Shown: positions 43,733 to 53,250 of the stretch, in pieces | Numbering within the stretch: the first letter of the stretch is position 1 | How the letters are laid out: each line of letters begins with the position of its first letter | Source: Alteromonas stellipolaris | Lineage (GTDB): Bacteria > Pseudomonadota > Gammaproteobacteria > Enterobacterales > Alteromonadaceae | DNA: 64,000 nt | Assembly (NCBI RefSeq): GCF_001562115.1 | Contig: NZ_CP013927.1 | Location: forward strand, 62,001-126,000 | Direction of reading: 5' to 3' | Made by a program: the position numbers and the translations under genes | The notes under the pieces: generated by a model | Told to the model about the DNA's origin: nothing | The model's input: only the letters and a program-made list of their open reading frames with translations | The model's database searches: none

Positions 43733-46700
43733 ATGTTCCATCAATATAGAAAAACGTTTTCGGATCGTTTGCTGGCAAATGCCGATAATTTTTTTCAACT
43801 TATTTCCAGCCACGTATTAGCGCAATCCCCTACTGATTTTGTTTCTATCGATGCAAAGCATGACCGACATACGTTTATTATGGATGATGGCTCATTAGTA
43901 AGTGCCTTCACGGTACGTGGCGCAACGAAAGCAATGAAAACGGAAGAATATGGCCATGCAGTGAAAGAGTTAGAGCTCGGCCTTAAGAGCTATTTTTCTC
44001 GTGGGGATACTCAGCTCACATGGTCTTTCACACATGACCACGATAAAACGCGAGAAAGCATCGAAGCAGCTTTTGGTAAACAGGCACGTGAAACCGCGAA
44101 AAATATAGGCTTCATTGATACCCAGTTTGTCGATGAGCAGGTGGATGCACTTGAAAAGTATTGCTCTACAGAAACCAATGTTTTGGTCGTTAGAACCACA
44201 CTTCATTCACTCACCAAAGAAGAACGCATTCAGCTTAAAGAGTTAATAAACTTAAAGACAAAAGATGCGCTATCTATGCGTAACGCGCAGAGCCTCTTGC
44301 ATGAAGCTAGTTTTTACGCGCACCGACATGAAGCAACGTTAAAAGCTTTGTCTGCTACGTTTGACCATGCAGGTATTTGGATAGATCTGCAAACTGTTCA
44401 CGAGTTTGCATACACAATGCGAAATGCCTACGACAGTGAGTTTACTGACTTAAATTGGGCCGCTCGCTTACAGGGTGATGGATACACTCATCGACTTCCT
44501 AAAAGTGGGAGTGATGATTATTCTTCTCTCGGCACTCCCCTAATTAAAGACCAGTTAGTACCCAGGATGTGTGAACGACTGACCTATACTTCTATGCAAG
44601 TTGGAAATGTCTTCATCACACCATTTACTGTAAAGCTATTACCGAAACGCGCCGTGCCTTTTGCACAGTTATTTAACGAGTTGAAGTCAGAAGGTATCGC
44701 ATACCGGATCACCTTTGACTTAAGCGCCTCAAGTTCCGGTCTATTAGCTTGGCGCTCAACCCTTGCTAACCTGTTATCTTTTCAACGTCATAATAGTCAA
44801 ATGAGTGGTGCTGCAGAGGCCCTTTATAATTTACAAGACAAAGCCAATGCCGAGTTTGTTTCACTTAAAATTCATTTGGCAACATGGTCACGTGAAAGTG
44901 AGCGTGAAGCACAGCGTCAACGCGAGGTTATTATCAAGCGCCTTTCAAATTGGGGGCAGGTTGAATGTGAGAACGTAGAAGGTGATCCCGTTGAAACATA
45001 CATATCAGGCATTCCTGGTTTATCTCGTGGAAAAGTAGCCGCAGCGAATCCCTATGAATTGAATGAAACCTTACAGATAATGCCCCTTAGCCAACCTGCT
45101 TCAATTTGGGATTCAGGTTCACGCTTATTAAGAACACCTAATGGTAAGCTTTTCCCTACGCAGCCTTTTTCTAAACAAATGAACTACTGGTTAAAGGTCA
45201 TTTTGGGCCCAATGGGATTTGGTAAATCAGGGGAGTTAGCAGCCGATAACTTCTCATTAATATTGCATCCGGATTTTAAAGAGCTTGCCTACCTAAGACA
45301 AATCGACATCGGGTATACCTCAGCAGGGTTTATTGCATACGTAAAAAGCTTACTACCCAGAAACCAAGCTCACCTTGCTCAATTCCACCGTATACAAAAT
45401 ACGGTGGAATACATGGTGAATATTCTAGATACTTTGCCAGTGTTGCGTCGTCCTACCTCTACTCAAATTGGTTTCATTAAGGACATGCTTACTACGCTAA
45501 CACTTCCGGATGATAAAGATTTACCTCATGACGGAACGATGGCCATCATCAATACATTGATCACAACAGCATACAAAAAAACCGCAGACCGTCGTACTGC
45601 ACTAAATTATCGCAGAAACGTTATAAAGGAAGTGGATAGTGAATTAGAGCGCTTAGGCTTCTTTGATACCCCACGCAAACTTGTATTATGGTGGGACGTA
45701 GCAGACTTCTTATATTTAGAAAAAAGCAAAGCCTCAATGTTGGCTCAGCAGCAAGCAGTACCCGATTTACCTTATCTCGCTATGCTCACCAATGATGAGA
45801 GCTTAATTCATGAATTCGGGGAAGACTTAACGCCTCAAGGCAAGTCGTTATTGGCCTATATCGGTCGAAAAATTCAGGCAGCTATGGAGCAATATCCAAT
45901 CCTGTCAGGCCGAACAAGGTGGAACTTGTCAGGCGCAAAAATCATTAGTCTTGATTTGGATGATGTGACCCGAGGGAAGGGGCCTGCAGCTCTAAAGCAG
46001 AATGCGGTATTTTATACTCTCGCTTCCAATTTATTGATGCAAGATATCACCCTATATCCAGACCAGTTAAAGGAAATCCCATCGACAGTCGGTACTTTCG
46101 ATATTGATGCTAAAGCCATATATGCCGAAGAGGTCAAACGTTTACGGCGTTTAGCAAAGCGCTTTTGTGCTGATGAATTGCACAGGGGAGGGAACATACC
46201 TACCTTTGAATCAATGCTCAATACAATGACGCTGGAAGGCCGTAAAGGCGGTATCGACATTGTATTAGCAACGCAGCTAGTTAAGGCAATCCCCGACGAT
46301 ATCGTTGAATTAGCCAACACACTTACAATCCTAGGTGCAGGGAATAGCTCAAACGTAAAAGAGATTGTGAAGAAATTTGCTTTAGAACCATCTCTTGAAT
46401 ATATATTGGCGAATGAAATGCGCTCCCCAAGTGCAGCAGGTGCTATGTCATTGAATATATTTAAAACGAAACGTGGGGTAGTACAGCATCCGCTTATGTC
46501 GACAGTTAGCCCTTCTTTCTTATGGCGTATAAACTCGATACAGGAAGATGACTATGTGCGTCGCGAGCTAGGGAAGGCCATTGGTGAAGATGTTGCTCAT
46601 GCAATTCTCGTTAAGCGTTATCCATCGGGCACAATAGAAAGTGAATTAGAGCGGTTAAGAAAAAATCAATCTTCTGACAAAAAGGATTCTGAAGAGTCAT

Positions 46701-46774
46701 TGCTAGATGAAATAGTAGCGGATTGCCTGCGTTACTTTAAAACACAGTATGTTGCTGAATCGAATTTAAAATAG
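43733..46774 (+). CDS. dotO: Type IVB secretion ATPase DotO/IcmB (TraU)
   Basis: This 1013-residue VirB4-class ATPase powers channel assembly or transport at the inner membrane. Walker A is GPMGFGKS (about 493-500), inside the segment KVILGPMGFGKSGELAADN. A Walker B-like strand with a trailing Thr-Gln motif (GGIDIVLATQLVKAIPDDI) lies near residue 845. Length is essentially that of Legionella DotO (about 1010). It is the last recognisable transfer gene on this strand; what follows is cargo and insertion sequences, so the usual downstream genes (up to DotA/TraY) are displaced or absent here. Confidence 0.93.
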   Translation: MFHQYRKTFSDRLLANADNFFQLISSHVLAQSPTDFVSIDAKHDRHTFIMDDGSLVSAFTVRGATKAMKTEEYGHAVKELELGLKSYFSRGDTQLTWSFTHDHDKTRESIEAAFGKQARETAKNIGFIDTQFVDEQVDALEKYCSTETNVLVVRTTLHSLTKEERIQLKELINLKTKDALSMRNAQSLLHEASFYAHRHEATLKALSATFDHAGIWIDLQTVHEFAYTMRNAYDSEFTDLNWAARLQGDGYTHRLPKSGSDDYSSLGTPLIKDQLVPRMCERLTYTSMQVGNVFITPFTVKLLPKRAVPFAQLFNELKSEGIAYRITFDLSASSSGLLAWRSTLANLLSFQRHNSQMSGAAEALYNLQDKANAEFVSLKIHLATWSRESEREAQRQREVIIKRLSNWGQVECENVEGDPVETYISGIPGLSRGKVAAANPYELNETLQIMPLSQPASIWDSGSRLLRTPNGKLFPTQPFSKQMNYWLKVILGPMGFGKSGELAADNFSLILHPDFKELAYLRQIDIGYTSAGFIAYVKSLLPRNQAHLAQFHRIQNTVEYMVNILDTLPVLRRPTSTQIGFIKDMLTTLTLPDDKDLPHDGTMAIINTLITTAYKKTADRRTALNYRRNVIKEVDSELERLGFFDTPRKLVLWWDVADFLYLEKSKASMLAQQQAVPDLPYLAMLTNDESLIHEFGEDLTPQGKSLLAYIGRKIQAAMEQYPILSGRTRWNLSGAKIISLDLDDVTRGKGPAALKQNAVFYTLASNLLMQDITLYPDQLKEIPSTVGTFDIDAKAIYAEEVKRLRRLAKRFCADELHRGGNIPTFESMLNTMTLEGRKGGIDIVLATQLVKAIPDDIVELANTLTILGAGNSSNVKEIVKKFALEPSLEYILANEMRSPSAAGAMSLNIFKTKRGVVQHPLMSTVSPSFLWRINSIQEDDYVRRELGKAIGEDVAHAILVKRYPSGTIESELERLRKNQSSDKKDSEESLLDEIVADCLRYFKTQYVAESNLK

Positions 46775-47099
46775 GTGATTTTTTCTGGGGGACCCAAGAT
46801 TATTTGAATTTGATTGAATATAAAAACAAAAATTCTTGGGAATACCTATACGAAATATAATTGCCTCAGTTAGTCCTAGTGCCTGTCATCTTAGCTTAAA
46901 GTGGTCGTTGGAGCATAGAGATTCAAAAGACGACAATAAGCGATAACCAGACGTAACCGACATTTAGTTTCGATTGAATTATTTACTCTAAAGCGGGCAT
47001 TAACTTTTCGATAGCGGGCGCAGGCACGTAGGGCATAATGGCGAAGCCGTCCTGCGTGTATGCGATCCAGCGAACGAAGTGAAAGAGTTAATTGAGTTG
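46775..47099. other. Non-coding junction after the transfer operon
   Basis: No gene is visible. An inverted repeat CCCAAGA (46793-46799) / TCTTGGG (46834-46840) follows dotO and could be a transcript-end hairpin. The sequence CCAGCGAACGAAG at 47067-47079 recurs at 47466-47478 inside the adjacent macrodomain remnant. The stretch marks the boundary between conserved transfer genes and cargo. Confidence 0.5.
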
Positions 47100-47517
47100 T
47101 TAGGAGACAAACTGCACCAATGTATGGTCTTCGTTAGCTAATTCTTCACTAATTATTTTAGAAATAACAGTCCAGTCGCCTCCAGCTAGACCAGCCCCGA
47201 TAAGTGGGTATCCGATTTTTTGCCCTGCTAAAGTTTTCCTTAATTAAAGCAAAAACGTTCCTTATAGCTTCGTAGTCTGCTTTGTTTCGACGACCGCGCC
47301 AATGGAAATGGGTATAAGCATTCACGATTGTTAACTTATGATTGTCAATAAGAACCGCCGCTGATGAAAACGAGCCTAGCTTTTCTTCTGAATCTTTCTG
47401 GGTTTCTAGGTCTGCTTGAAAAGCGTTTGGGAAGTGGGACTTAACCTGTTTGGCGATACCAGCTCCCAGCGAACGAAGCGTGAGTGACAATAGCGTATTG
47501 TTATATTTCATACCCAC
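47100..47517 (-). pseudogene. Macrodomain (ADP-ribose-binding) gene remnant
   Basis: The first 95 or so codons (GAGIAKQVKSHFPNAFQADL and onward) match the ADP-ribosyl-binding macrodomain. The conserved end (YPLIGAGLAGGDW, then a stop at 47100-47102) is in another frame. The switch falls in GGAAAAC near 47240; one extra A would restore a continuous protein. The usual N-terminal strand and the Asn-containing loop before GAGIAKQ are also missing, replaced by a short unrelated stretch that ends at a 13-bp repeat. The gene therefore looks both internally deleted and frameshifted. A sequencing error in the A run could explain the frameshift but not the deletion. Confidence 0.75.
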
Positions 47518-47942
47518 AAAACTACAATTAAACCTAGTGCTAATACAAACACTAATGAGTAAAAAGGCATTTTGTAGGTGCGATAGTTCCTTGCATCTCC
47601 AGGAGGGGTTAACCAGGCAAGTAAAGTAGAGGCGTGAGTTATGACCTTAGGCTTCAATAATCCGTTTGAGCTGATTACGTGATATTTCCAGTTCTGAAAC
47701 TCACCTCCATACCTTTGAAGGTCTGATTCCAATTCCTCTTTTACGTCAGATAGAGCTTGTTCTGAATTTTCCAGAAGCCTAGTGATACGAAGAATAACTT
47801 TGCCTTCCTTGGTATAACGGATAGAACATTCTGAGGGGACTGTTCGCTCTTGAATAACCTTAAACCCACTTTCAGCTGATGCGTCTGATTGAAATAAAAA
47901 ACTGTAAGCAACTGTCACTTTATTTTTTCTATTCCGAACCAA
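47508..47942 (-). CDS. Small protein with C-terminal membrane helix, weakly RraB-like
   Basis: This 144-residue protein has a soluble N-terminal domain (about 8-90) and one C-terminal membrane helix (about 124-143). A helix followed by RYGGEFQNWKYHV recalls RraB-like (RNase E regulator) domains, but the match is short. The start is a TTG with AAGGA 8-9 bp upstream; no ATG lies in frame, and the insertion-sequence remnant begins about 30 bp upstream, so the promoter may be lost. It overlaps the macrodomain remnant by 10 bp. Confidence 0.5.
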   Translation of the reverse strand: MVRNRKNKVTVAYSFLFQSDASAESGFKVIQERTVPSECSIRYTKEGKVILRITRLLENSEQALSDVKEELESDLQRYGGEFQNWKYHVISSNGLLKPKVITHASTLLAWLTPPGDARNYRTYKMPFYSLVFVLALGLIVVLWV

Positions 47943-47971
47943 AATTTACATCCTTGCTGTTTGAAAGAAAT

Positions 47972-48885
47972 TGGTCTTACCCACTAAAAGTGGACATCCA
48001 TGTTAAGCGTACATCGCTTCGTATTCATATGGGCTTACGTAACCCAGTGTTGAATGCTGGCGTACGCGATTATAAAAAATCTCAATGTATTCGAAGATAC
48101 AAGATTTGATTTCCTGAAGCGAGTTGAATTTCTCCCCGTATATGAGTTCGACTTTCATACGACTGAAGAATGATTCTATTACGGCATTGTCCCAGCAGTT
48201 GCTTCTTCTACTCATGCTGGATACAGCACCGATGCTCATTATCAGGTCTTGGTATCGCACAGAGCGATATTGAACACCTCTGTCGGAGTGAATGATTAAC
48301 CCAGGCTCAATATCTCGTCGACTAATCGCCATATTGAGGGCTCGTATAATAAGTTCTTCGGTCATATGACTATCAAATGCCCAGCCAACAATAGCTCTTG
48401 AGTACAAGTCCATTACGGTAGCCAAGTAATGCCATTGGCCTTTGAATCGAATGTAAGTAATGTCTGTGACCCACTTCGTGTTGGGCTTTGTCGCCACAAA
48501 TTGCCGGCGCAATACGTTTTGACTTACGCGTACATTACTGTGGCTATATTGCGAATATCGAAACGCTCTACCGTTGCGAGCGCGTAACTGTAACTGCTGC
48601 ATGATTTTCGCTATCGTATTAACGCAGCAGGGCACGTTTTCAGCTTTTAATGCACGCGTTAATCTGGGCGCGCCATAGCGCTTTTGAAATTTCTCAAAGA
48701 GCACCATGGTTTGCTCACGAAGCTGTTTGCGTCGTTGCTGGTGTGCGGATATATCGCGGGTGAGGTACTTGTAATAGCCAGAACGAGAGACTTTAAGTGC
48801 CCGACACATCACGGTTATTCTGAATTGCCCACATACACTTTAATGAGTGCGTACTTTACTCTTGGTCGCTCGCAAAGTACGCGGC
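47972..48885 (-). mobile_element. Truncated IS3-family element
   Basis: One end is preserved: the sequence from 47972 (TGGTCTTACCCACTAAAAG and onward) has the look of an IS3-family terminal repeat. The other end, including all of orfA, is missing because the IS30 element abuts at 48886. What remains is most of orfB. Confidence 0.75.
48003..48885 (-). pseudogene. IS3-family transposase OrfB, 5'-truncated
   Basis: The frame from 48812 to 48003 encodes 269 residues of the OrfB integrase-type transposase. It includes the HTH_21 region (YGAPRLTRAL) and all three catalytic motifs: D in WVTDITYI, D in HSDRGVQYRS, and E in WDNAVIESFFSRMK. Upstream of 48812 the similarity continues as KYALIKVYVG in another frame, with a stop in the main frame, so the N-terminus is frameshifted and then cut off by the IS30 element at 48886. 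OrfA, needed to make the OrfAB fusion transposase, is absent; the copy should not transpose by itself. Confidence 0.8.
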
Positions 48886-48911
48886 TGTAGGTTCAAGTGA
48901 ACATCGCAACA
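48886..48911. repeat. IS30 terminal inverted repeat, transposase 3' side
   Basis: It begins TGTAGGTTCAAGTG and covers the transposase stop codon. It pairs with the repeat at 50090-50115. Confidence 0.85.
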
Positions 48912-50053
48912 CTCCTTTCAATCATGTGTGACGGTGTTTTAAATTTCAATGTTTTTCTTGGTCGTTCATTTAGTTGAGTTGCGACTTCACTGAGTCGTTC
49001 TTGCGAGTGCAGTGATAGATCCGTTTTCTTAGGAAAGTATTGTCGAATAAGGCTATTAGTGTTTTCGTTCGTACCTCGTTGCCATGGACATTGTGGATCG
49101 CAGAAGTAAACTGGCATGCCAAATTCAGCTGTTAAAACGCTATGTTTAGCCAGTTCCATTCCCCTATCCCAAGTAAGCGACCTGCGGTATTTAGAAGGCA
49201 TTTTTTTAAACACCGCCAATAATGCCGTATTCACCGAATCTGCGTCTTTTCCTGCTAACTTCAAGATGATTGTGAAACGCGATTTCCGGTCTACCAATGT
49301 GGCAATATGAGTGTTTTTAGAGCCGGTTACTAAGTCGCCTTCCCAGTGGCCGAGGGAACGTCGATTTTCGATATGTTTAGAGCGTTCGTGAATTGAAATG
49401 CCGTTAACTATGTTGATGGAGCCTCTGTCTCCTTTACGGCTATGAAAGCGGCTGTGCCGCATAGGCCGATTTCTTCGTAAATGTTCAGTCAACGAGTGAT
49501 GAATGATATTCCTTGCTCTAACGTACAATGACTTACAAATGGTTTCGTGTGATACCTGCATTTTCTTACGCCGAGAATACTCGACACGTAACCAACCAGA
49601 TATTTGCTCTGGCGACCACTTCAACTCCAGCTTCTCTATAACCAATTTTTTCAGCTCTGGGTATTTTTCTAAAACACCTGGCTTTGGCCGCTTGGCCATG
49701 CGTTTCGCACGGTTATCAGCATCAACTGCTTTGTAATATCTACGCCCTCTATTTCTGGCGATTTCACGCGATATGGTCGAGGGAGAGCGGCCTAGTTGTT
49801 TAGCTATCGCTCTAATGCTCATCTTTGCAGACAATGAAACACGGATTTCTTCTCGTTCTGAAAGTGTTAGGTGAGAAATATTACGACGCCTTGGTCTAGG
49901 TTTAATGCCACCATCTTCACGTAAAATTGTGAAGACCGAGCCAGGCTTTGCCTCAATGATACGACCAATATCACTGAACCCAGCACCTTGCTTCCATAAA
50001 TCAAAAACAAGTGTTCTCTCATCTTGAGTAAACGTACGTTTTGTTCGCTTCAT
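48893..50053 (-). CDS. IS30-family transposase
   Basis: This 386-residue DDE transposase has an N-terminal helix-turn-helix pair (about 5-40 and 60-90, with the IS30 pattern SIRAIAKQLGRSPSTISREI), then a catalytic core with D in GHWEGDLVTG, D in TWDRGMELA and E in NENTNSLIRQYFPK. All expected motifs are intact, so the element is probably active. The frame ends inside the terminal repeat. Confidence 0.93.
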   Translation of the reverse strand: MKRTKRTFTQDERTLVFDLWKQGAGFSDIGRIIEAKPGSVFTILREDGGIKPRPRRRNISHLTLSEREEIRVSLSAKMSIRAIAKQLGRSPSTISREIARNRGRRYYKAVDADNRAKRMAKRPKPGVLEKYPELKKLVIEKLELKWSPEQISGWLRVEYSRRKKMQVSHETICKSLYVRARNIIHHSLTEHLRRNRPMRHSRFHSRKGDRGSINIVNGISIHERSKHIENRRSLGHWEGDLVTGSKNTHIATLVDRKSRFTIILKLAGKDADSVNTALLAVFKKMPSKYRRSLTWDRGMELAKHSVLTAEFGMPVYFCDPQCPWQRGTNENTNSLIRQYFPKKTDLSLHSQERLSEVATQLNERPRKTLKFKTPSHMIERSVAMFT

Positions 50054-50089
50054 CCAAAGTCCTCATGCAAATCAGTATTTTAGTATAAC

Positions 50090-50115
50090 TGTTGCATTGA
50101 CCACTTGAATCTACA
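50090..50115. repeat. IS30 terminal inverted repeat, transposase 5' side
   Basis: Read on the minus strand it begins TGTAGATTCAAGTG. It lies 36 bp upstream of the transposase start and probably holds part of its promoter. Confidence 0.85.
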
Positions 50116-50799
50116 ATGGGATTCTTCGCGGCAAAGCGGTGGGGGAACGCGCAAGGTGAGCTCTACAGTGAGTTGAGTATCAATCCTTCCTATTTTGCTT
50201 CATCAAGAATAATAGAGGTTTTTCAGACATTGGTTCATGAGATGGTACACGCATGGTAATTTCATTTTGGTCTGCCCAGCGAAGGTCATTACCACAATAA
50301 AGAGTGGGCGCAAAAGATGATGGATGTAGGCTTGATGCCCTCAGATACAGGAGAGCCGGGCGGAGCAATTGTCGGACGCAATATGAGTGACTTCATTATG
50401 AAGCAAGGCCCGTTTATGCAAGCGGCAAACGTACTTCTGCAAGACGATACATTCAATTTAAACTGGGTTGACCGCTTGGCGTTACCGAAACTTTATGAGC
50501 CGGTCATTGTTGATAGCCCAGTATTACAACCAAATGCGTTAGTCGAACAGTGCGCGCATACAAGCGACATGCTAAACGCAAATGTCATATCGCTGAGCGA
50601 TGGATTACAGAACGTTTCATTTTCGTCTGAGCGCGAGGACTTCACGGCTATGCCAGATTCTTTTTTCATCCGTGAAGTTGCCAAGCGCCAAACGCGAACA
50701 AAGCATATCTGCCCGGGTTGCAATACGAAAGTTTATGGGAAGGCGTCATTAAATATCATCTGCGGTGACTGTGAATTGCCTTTTATGATGGATTCATGA
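50116..50799 (+). pseudogene. SprT-like zinc metallopeptidase, truncated and interrupted
   Basis: From the first base after the IS30 end the + frame reads through a SprT-like domain: LVHEMVHAW with the zinc-binding HExxH, then a TAA at 50257-50259, then FHFGLPSEGHYHNKEWA and KMMDVGLMPSDTGEPGG. A Cys4 zinc ribbon (CPGC and CGDC) lies near the end. In SprT-like proteins the residue after the Trp is usually Gln, so the TAA is readily explained by a CAA-to-TAA change. The N-terminus is removed by the IS30 element. The frame after the stop is still open for 180 codons, so decay is recent, or the 3' part is re-initiated at the ATG at 50317. Confidence 0.82.
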
Positions 50800-50916
50800 C
50801 AAGTTCAACAAGATTTTGTGCCAATAGTTGTCACCCCAGTGTTAAGAATTCGATAATAGACAGCTGATCTACTTGACGTCAAACGTAAGTCGTTTTTTAT
50901 CAGCACATTATATTTT

Positions 50917-52326
50917 TTATTTTTTATTTTTCATGAATTTTATAGTGAAGCAGGTGTTTTGGGTTGAAGATTCTGCATAGATATCGCCCCCGTTAACTTT
51001 TATAAACGACTTGGCAATCGTTAAGCCAAGTCCCGCACCTTGCCCATCTCGCTTGCGCGAGAAATCTGTTCGGTAGAAGCGATCAAACAAACGACTCAAA
51101 TGTTCTTCAGGGATGATATCTCCATGGTTAATTATCGAAATGGAGATGGCATCAGTTGAGTCTTTTGTTTGAATAACAATTTCATCATCGTTAGGTGAGT
51201 AACGAATTGCGTTAGATATCAAATTACTAAGTGCCTGGCGAAACATTGTTTTATCACACACTAACTCAATTTGCGGGCCGCGCACGGTAAGCGTTATATC
51301 TTTCTCATCAGAAAGCACTTCAAAATACTCAGTTAAGTCCTTTATCTCTTGGTTAACGGCTATTTTGTCCTTACTGGGTGTAATCAATCCATGCTCGGTT
51401 TGCGCTAGCAACAACATGTCGCTGACCATTTTGCTCATTCTTTCATATTCTTCAAGATGCGAATAAAGTATGTCCGTATACTCGTCGTTGCCTCTTTCTC
51501 GGTTTAAAATTACTTGCGTTTGTGTCGTCAAATTAGTGATTGGGGTTCTTAATTCATGTGCGATATCGGCGGAAAAAAAGGACAGTCTTAAAAAACCATC
51601 TTCCAACTTTTGGATCATAGTATTGAATGAATCGACTAAAACCGTTAATTCAGTTGGGACGCCATTTGTGCTTAATCTCGCATCTAAATGGTCAGCAGAT
51701 ATTGTTTCAATTTTTCTACTTAAGTTTCGAAGTGGCGAATGACCTCTGTAAATCGCGACTCTAGCGGCCAATATCGTCACAATGGCTGCGAAGATAGTAA
51801 TTAGCCATAGCGTCTTCTTAAAACTTTCCATATACGTCATATGGAATTCCATATTTGAAGCAACAATAATGCTGTACGTTTCTTCTAGGCCATTTAAACT
51901 GACACTCGTTGCCAGCTTAGTTGCACGCAACATATGCTGAGTGTCTTCAAACAATATTAAATTATCAGGCGCTACGGTTTCTAAAGTGGGCGAATTCTTA
52001 GGAAAAAAACTAAAATCGGCGTCCTTACTTGAGAAGAGTGTTTCGCCTCGTGCGTTTTCAACATGATAGTAAACACCATGGTGGCCAGAAACCGCTTCAA
52101 ACAAGGTTTCCGAAGGAGGTGTATTGTTCAGTGCTGCTTCTTTAAGCTTGGCATCAACAGCCAGGTAAACTTCGTTGAGTTCAGACGCATCTTGCTCGGT
52201 AAAATGCTGCTCTATTGAATGGATGACAATTGCATGCATCACCGAAAAGCATAATAGGACCGTTATTCCAACTAAGCTGGTTGTGCGAAAAGCAAGAGAG
52301 TTAGGCACAGTAAACCACTTATTCAT
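50917..52326 (-). CDS. cusS: CusS/CopS-like heavy-metal sensor histidine kinase
   Basis: This 469-residue inner-membrane kinase has membrane helices at about 15-37 and 170-192 around a periplasmic sensor domain, then HAMP (about 195-245), a HisKA domain with the H-box [11 protein letters not shown], and HATPase motifs (N-box [12 protein letters not shown]-box [13 protein letters not shown]). It fits the CusS/PcoS group that senses periplasmic copper or silver. I start it at the ATG at 52326, which overlaps the regulator gene by 8 bp, rather than at 52359. The neighbouring Cus and Cop genes support copper/silver as the signal. Confidence 0.88.
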   Translation of the reverse strand: MNKWFTVPNSLAFRTTSLVGITVLLCFSVMHAIVIHSIEQHFTEQDASELNEVYLAVDAKLKEAALNNTPPSETLFEAVSGHHGVYYHVENARGETLFSSKDADFSFFPKNSPTLETVAPDNLILFEDTQHMLRATKLATSVSLNGLEETYSIIVASNMEFHMTYMESFKKTLWLITIFAAIVTILAARVAIYRGHSPLRNLSRKIETISADHLDARLSTNGVPTELTVLVDSFNTMIQKLEDGFLRLSFFSADIAHELRTPITNLTTQTQVILNRERGNDEYTDILYSHLEEYERMSKMVSDMLLLAQTEHGLITPSKDKIAVNQEIKDLTEYFEVLSDEKDITLTVRGPQIELVCDKTMFRQALSNLISNAIRYSPNDDEIVIQTKDSTDAISISIINHGDIIPEEHLSRLFDRFYRTDFSRKRDGQGAGLGLTIAKSFIKVNGGDIYAESSTQNTCFTIKFMKNKK

Positions 52327-52999
52327 TGTCGACCGCTGATAATTTGTAGCCCATACCACGAATAGTTTGGATTAACTTTGGAGAAAATTCATCGTCAATT
52401 TTTGCTCTGAGACGTCTAATAGCCACGTCAATCACGTTGGTGTCGCTGTCAAAATTAATGTCCCAGACTTGTGAGGCAATTAGTGATCGCGGCAGCACTT
52501 CTCCTTGCCGCCTAACCATGAGCTCAAGTAAGGTAAATTCTTTGGTCGTGAGATTAATGGTTTTACCTGCGCGAGTGGCAATGCGAGAGGGTATATCTAG
52601 CTGTAAATCGGCAATTGCGAGGGTATTGGTTGGTACTGCAATGCTTCGCCGTAGCAATGAGCGCACTCGAGCAAGTAATTCTGCAAAGGCAAAAGGCTTT
52701 ACTAGGTAATCGTCAGCGCCTAACTCAAGCCCTTTAACTCTGTCTTTAACACTGTCTCTGGCTGTTAAAAATAATACAGGAGTGGGGTTGTTTGATTCTC
52801 GTAAGGAGCTCATTATTTTCCAACCGTCTATGTCAGGCAACATCACATCCAGAATGACCAGTTCAAAATTACCTGCCATGGCTTTATGGTGACCGTCTAA
52901 ACCGTTTCTAACCAATTCAATAACGAAGCCCGCTTCTGACAGACCTTGTTTGATGTAATCGCCCGTTTTGGGTTCATCTTCAACTACCAGTATTTTCAT
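52319..52999 (-). CDS. cusR: CusR/CopR-like response regulator
   Basis: This 226-residue OmpR-family regulator has a receiver domain with acidic pocket (VVEDEP) and phospho-acceptor D51 ([10 protein letters not shown]), a conserved Lys in VKPF, and a winged-helix DNA-binding domain (about 125-222, ending in TIRGMGYKL). It is transcribed divergently from the efflux genes; the dyad at 53131-53146, and its copy at 62345-62360, are probable binding sites. Confidence 0.9.
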   Translation of the reverse strand: MKILVVEDEPKTGDYIKQGLSEAGFVIELVRNGLDGHHKAMAGNFELVILDVMLPDIDGWKIMSSLRESNNPTPVLFLTARDSVKDRVKGLELGADDYLVKPFAFAELLARVRSLLRRSIAVPTNTLAIADLQLDIPSRIATRAGKTINLTTKEFTLLELMVRRQGEVLPRSLIASQVWDINFDSDTNVIDVAIRRLRAKIDDEFSPKLIQTIRGMGYKLSAVDNE

Positions 53000-53130
53000 T
53001 TAAGCTCCAGTTCATGAGACTAGACTACAGCATCTAATTTTTGTGTGCGCTCGCGTTTTCTACTTAATTTCATAGATGAGCAAATCGCGAACCCGCAGTA
53101 TAAGTTAAAAACGCACTAAATATTGGCTTG

Positions 53131-53146
53131 ATGACAGAATTGTAAT
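53131..53146. promoter_or_regulatory. Candidate CusR/CopR box 1
   Basis: ATGACA and TGTAAT flank a 4-bp centre; one mismatch from the perfect dyad ATTACA-N4-TGTAAT, which resembles the published cop box. It lies in the divergent region between cusR and the efflux operon. Confidence 0.65.
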
Positions 53147-53250
53147 CTGCACGTAATCATCGTGTCAGGTTGAATCTGTAATATAAATTTGCGGTCAGGA
53201 TCATGAATGCAAATTTTGTATTTAATAGAGTATTTTAAATCCTCGAAACT

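Larger units (their letters stand above)
48886..50115 (-). mobile_element. IS30-family insertion sequence, complete
   Basis: Imperfect 26-bp terminal inverted repeats (both starting TGTAG, with TTCAAGTG inside; about 20 of 26 positions match) enclose one transposase gene. No target-site duplication is visible (the flanks are GGC and ATG), which suggests that an adjacent deletion or recombination followed insertion. Length is 1230 bp. Confidence 0.88.

Noticed and set aside
47000..47110. Integron attC-like site after the macrodomain remnant (TAACAAC and GTTAGGAG with palindromic pieces)
   Set aside because: The two core sites do not fit RYYYAAC and GTTRRRY, and no stable folded attC could be drawn by eye; no integron integrase is present.
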